Source: Lepisosteus oculatus (taxonomy: Eukaryota; Chordata; Actinopteri; Semionotiformes; Lepisosteidae). Taken from it: a DNA stretch of 64,000 nucleotides. The stretch's first letter is position 1. Every line of letters begins with the position of its first letter. Below the pieces are notes generated by a model, which saw only the letters and a list, made by a program, of their open reading frames with translations, made no database searches and was not told the origin of the DNA. The position numbers and the translations under genes were made by a program. Below are positions 62,969 to 64,000 of this stretch, one piece after another. The stretch is taken from contig NC_090716.1 of NCBI RefSeq assembly GCF_040954835.1, forward strand, positions 12,027,275-12,091,274. Direction: 5' to 3'.

Positions 62969-64000
62969 GTGAGTTGAACAAAGCGTATCCATTGTGAATG
63001 CAAGTTAAATTTACATTTTTTGTTTAATTTCCTTGAAATATTTGCAAAGTTGAATAAGAAACATAATGCTGTCATTTCCTCAGCTCTCTTTTCTAAGAAA
63101 AGCTCTGAAAACACAGGTAAATTACCGGTGTAGGTGGTAAGCACGATGATAAATTATATCAAATGATATATGATAAATGGTTTAGGTAAAAATTTCAATA
63201 CAAGTGCAAAAGCAATAATCTGATCATAGCACTGAAATTATTTTCAATTAGATGAATTTCTCCTACATCTTTTACCTCCTACATTTTTTAGAAATCAAAA
63301 GTTTTCTCTGGACCAAGCCTCAAAAATGATCTCTGATATAGTAAAACTTTCTTTATTTAAAACAATTTGATTGGGTTGTGGTGAGTAAAGTACAGTTCAT
63401 AAAGGATTGAAATAACTACATTTGTTCCAGTGTCTGAGGATATCCCTACCCCTTGCTGAATGTTCATTAGTAAACCTAATTAAGATGATTAAGGATTACT
63501 GAAAAAATACACACAATGCAGATTTTTCTGCAAAACTTTCCAATTAGTTTCAAATCTTTTTTAAAATGCTTTTCTCAGCCGCAGCACATTTAGCAGAACA
63601 ATATTAAAGCATACAAAGTGCTAAGTCAATCTGTCTTTCTGATTCTTTTTAAAATTCCAGGAAAGGAAAGAAAGGTAAACGGAGCCCCTTATCTGAAAAC
63701 CTATAGATTAACCTCTTGACCTTAAAGTAGGGTAATGCTGACGGCTTGCTCTGAAAGATTCAGTAATTCCTCAGCTTTCTTCATACATTAAAAGCGAAAG
63801 CTATTTTCTTTTTACCATCAGTGGCATTAATATTCACCTCACTCAGGAGGTTGATTTTTTTTTTCTGAAGCTGATAAAATTGTTGGCATGCTTTGCCTTC
63901 TAGTTGGATAGACTGTAAAGACGTGTTAGTTTTAATACTTTTTGGAAACTATATAGAACCAATTCCTGTTTTAAAATCCTCCTGCCAGTGAACTGAATCT

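Noticed and set aside
63661-63674. A 14-nt micro-exon for the lsp1-like gene
   Set aside because: Acceptor and donor are present and the phase fits, but the purine-only sequence is too short to support, and it does not match the LSP1 continuation I would expect.

Overview
This is a vertebrate nuclear genomic window: AT-rich, gene-poor, with short exons joined by GT-AG introns, and no prokaryotic operons, tRNA/rRNA genes or CRISPR arrays. Several tRNA-headed SINEs, an L2/CR1-type LINE remnant and a solo Ty3/gypsy-type LTR are of kinds common in ray-finned fish. The gene order SYT8 - TNNI2 - (LSP1) is the order known from human 11p15.5. A ray-finned fish, perhaps a non-teleost such as a gar or bowfin, is my inference; the species cannot be read from the sequence.

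Layout, all genes on the + strand: (1) 1-9451, no coding sequence recognised; (2) 9452-14154, a complete synaptotagmin (408 aa, 8 coding exons), best called syt8; (3) 14155-24520, intergenic, with SINEs, a LINE fragment and a possible promoter near 23.25 kb; (4) 24521-30394, a four-coding-exon gene (401 aa model) for an atypical dual-specificity-phosphatase-fold protein that keeps the P-loop Cys but has Leu in place of the P-loop Arg; (5) 34.2-39.2 kb, a complete fast-skeletal troponin I (176 aa, tnni2) with a recognisable TATA/E-box/MEF2 promoter and a non-coding first exon; (6) 39.2-62.9 kb, a long non-coding interval with a minisatellite grown inside a SINE, a solo LTR with an exact target duplication, SINE fragments and a hairpin; (7) 62910-62968, a probable first coding exon of lsp1, the rest of which lies beyond the window.

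The genes do not form one pathway. Troponin I is the thin-filament Ca2+ switch of fast muscle, the synaptotagmin is a membrane Ca2+/phospholipid sensor, and LSP1 is an actin-binding leukocyte protein. They share a conserved syntenic block. The least expected item is the pseudophosphatase-like gene between syt8 and tnni2. Its upstream exons join in frame through several phase-compatible splice sites. It is followed by a 52-codon small ORF in its probable 3' UTR.

All splice models come from reading splice consensus, phase and protein similarity by eye. No transcript or database evidence was available.
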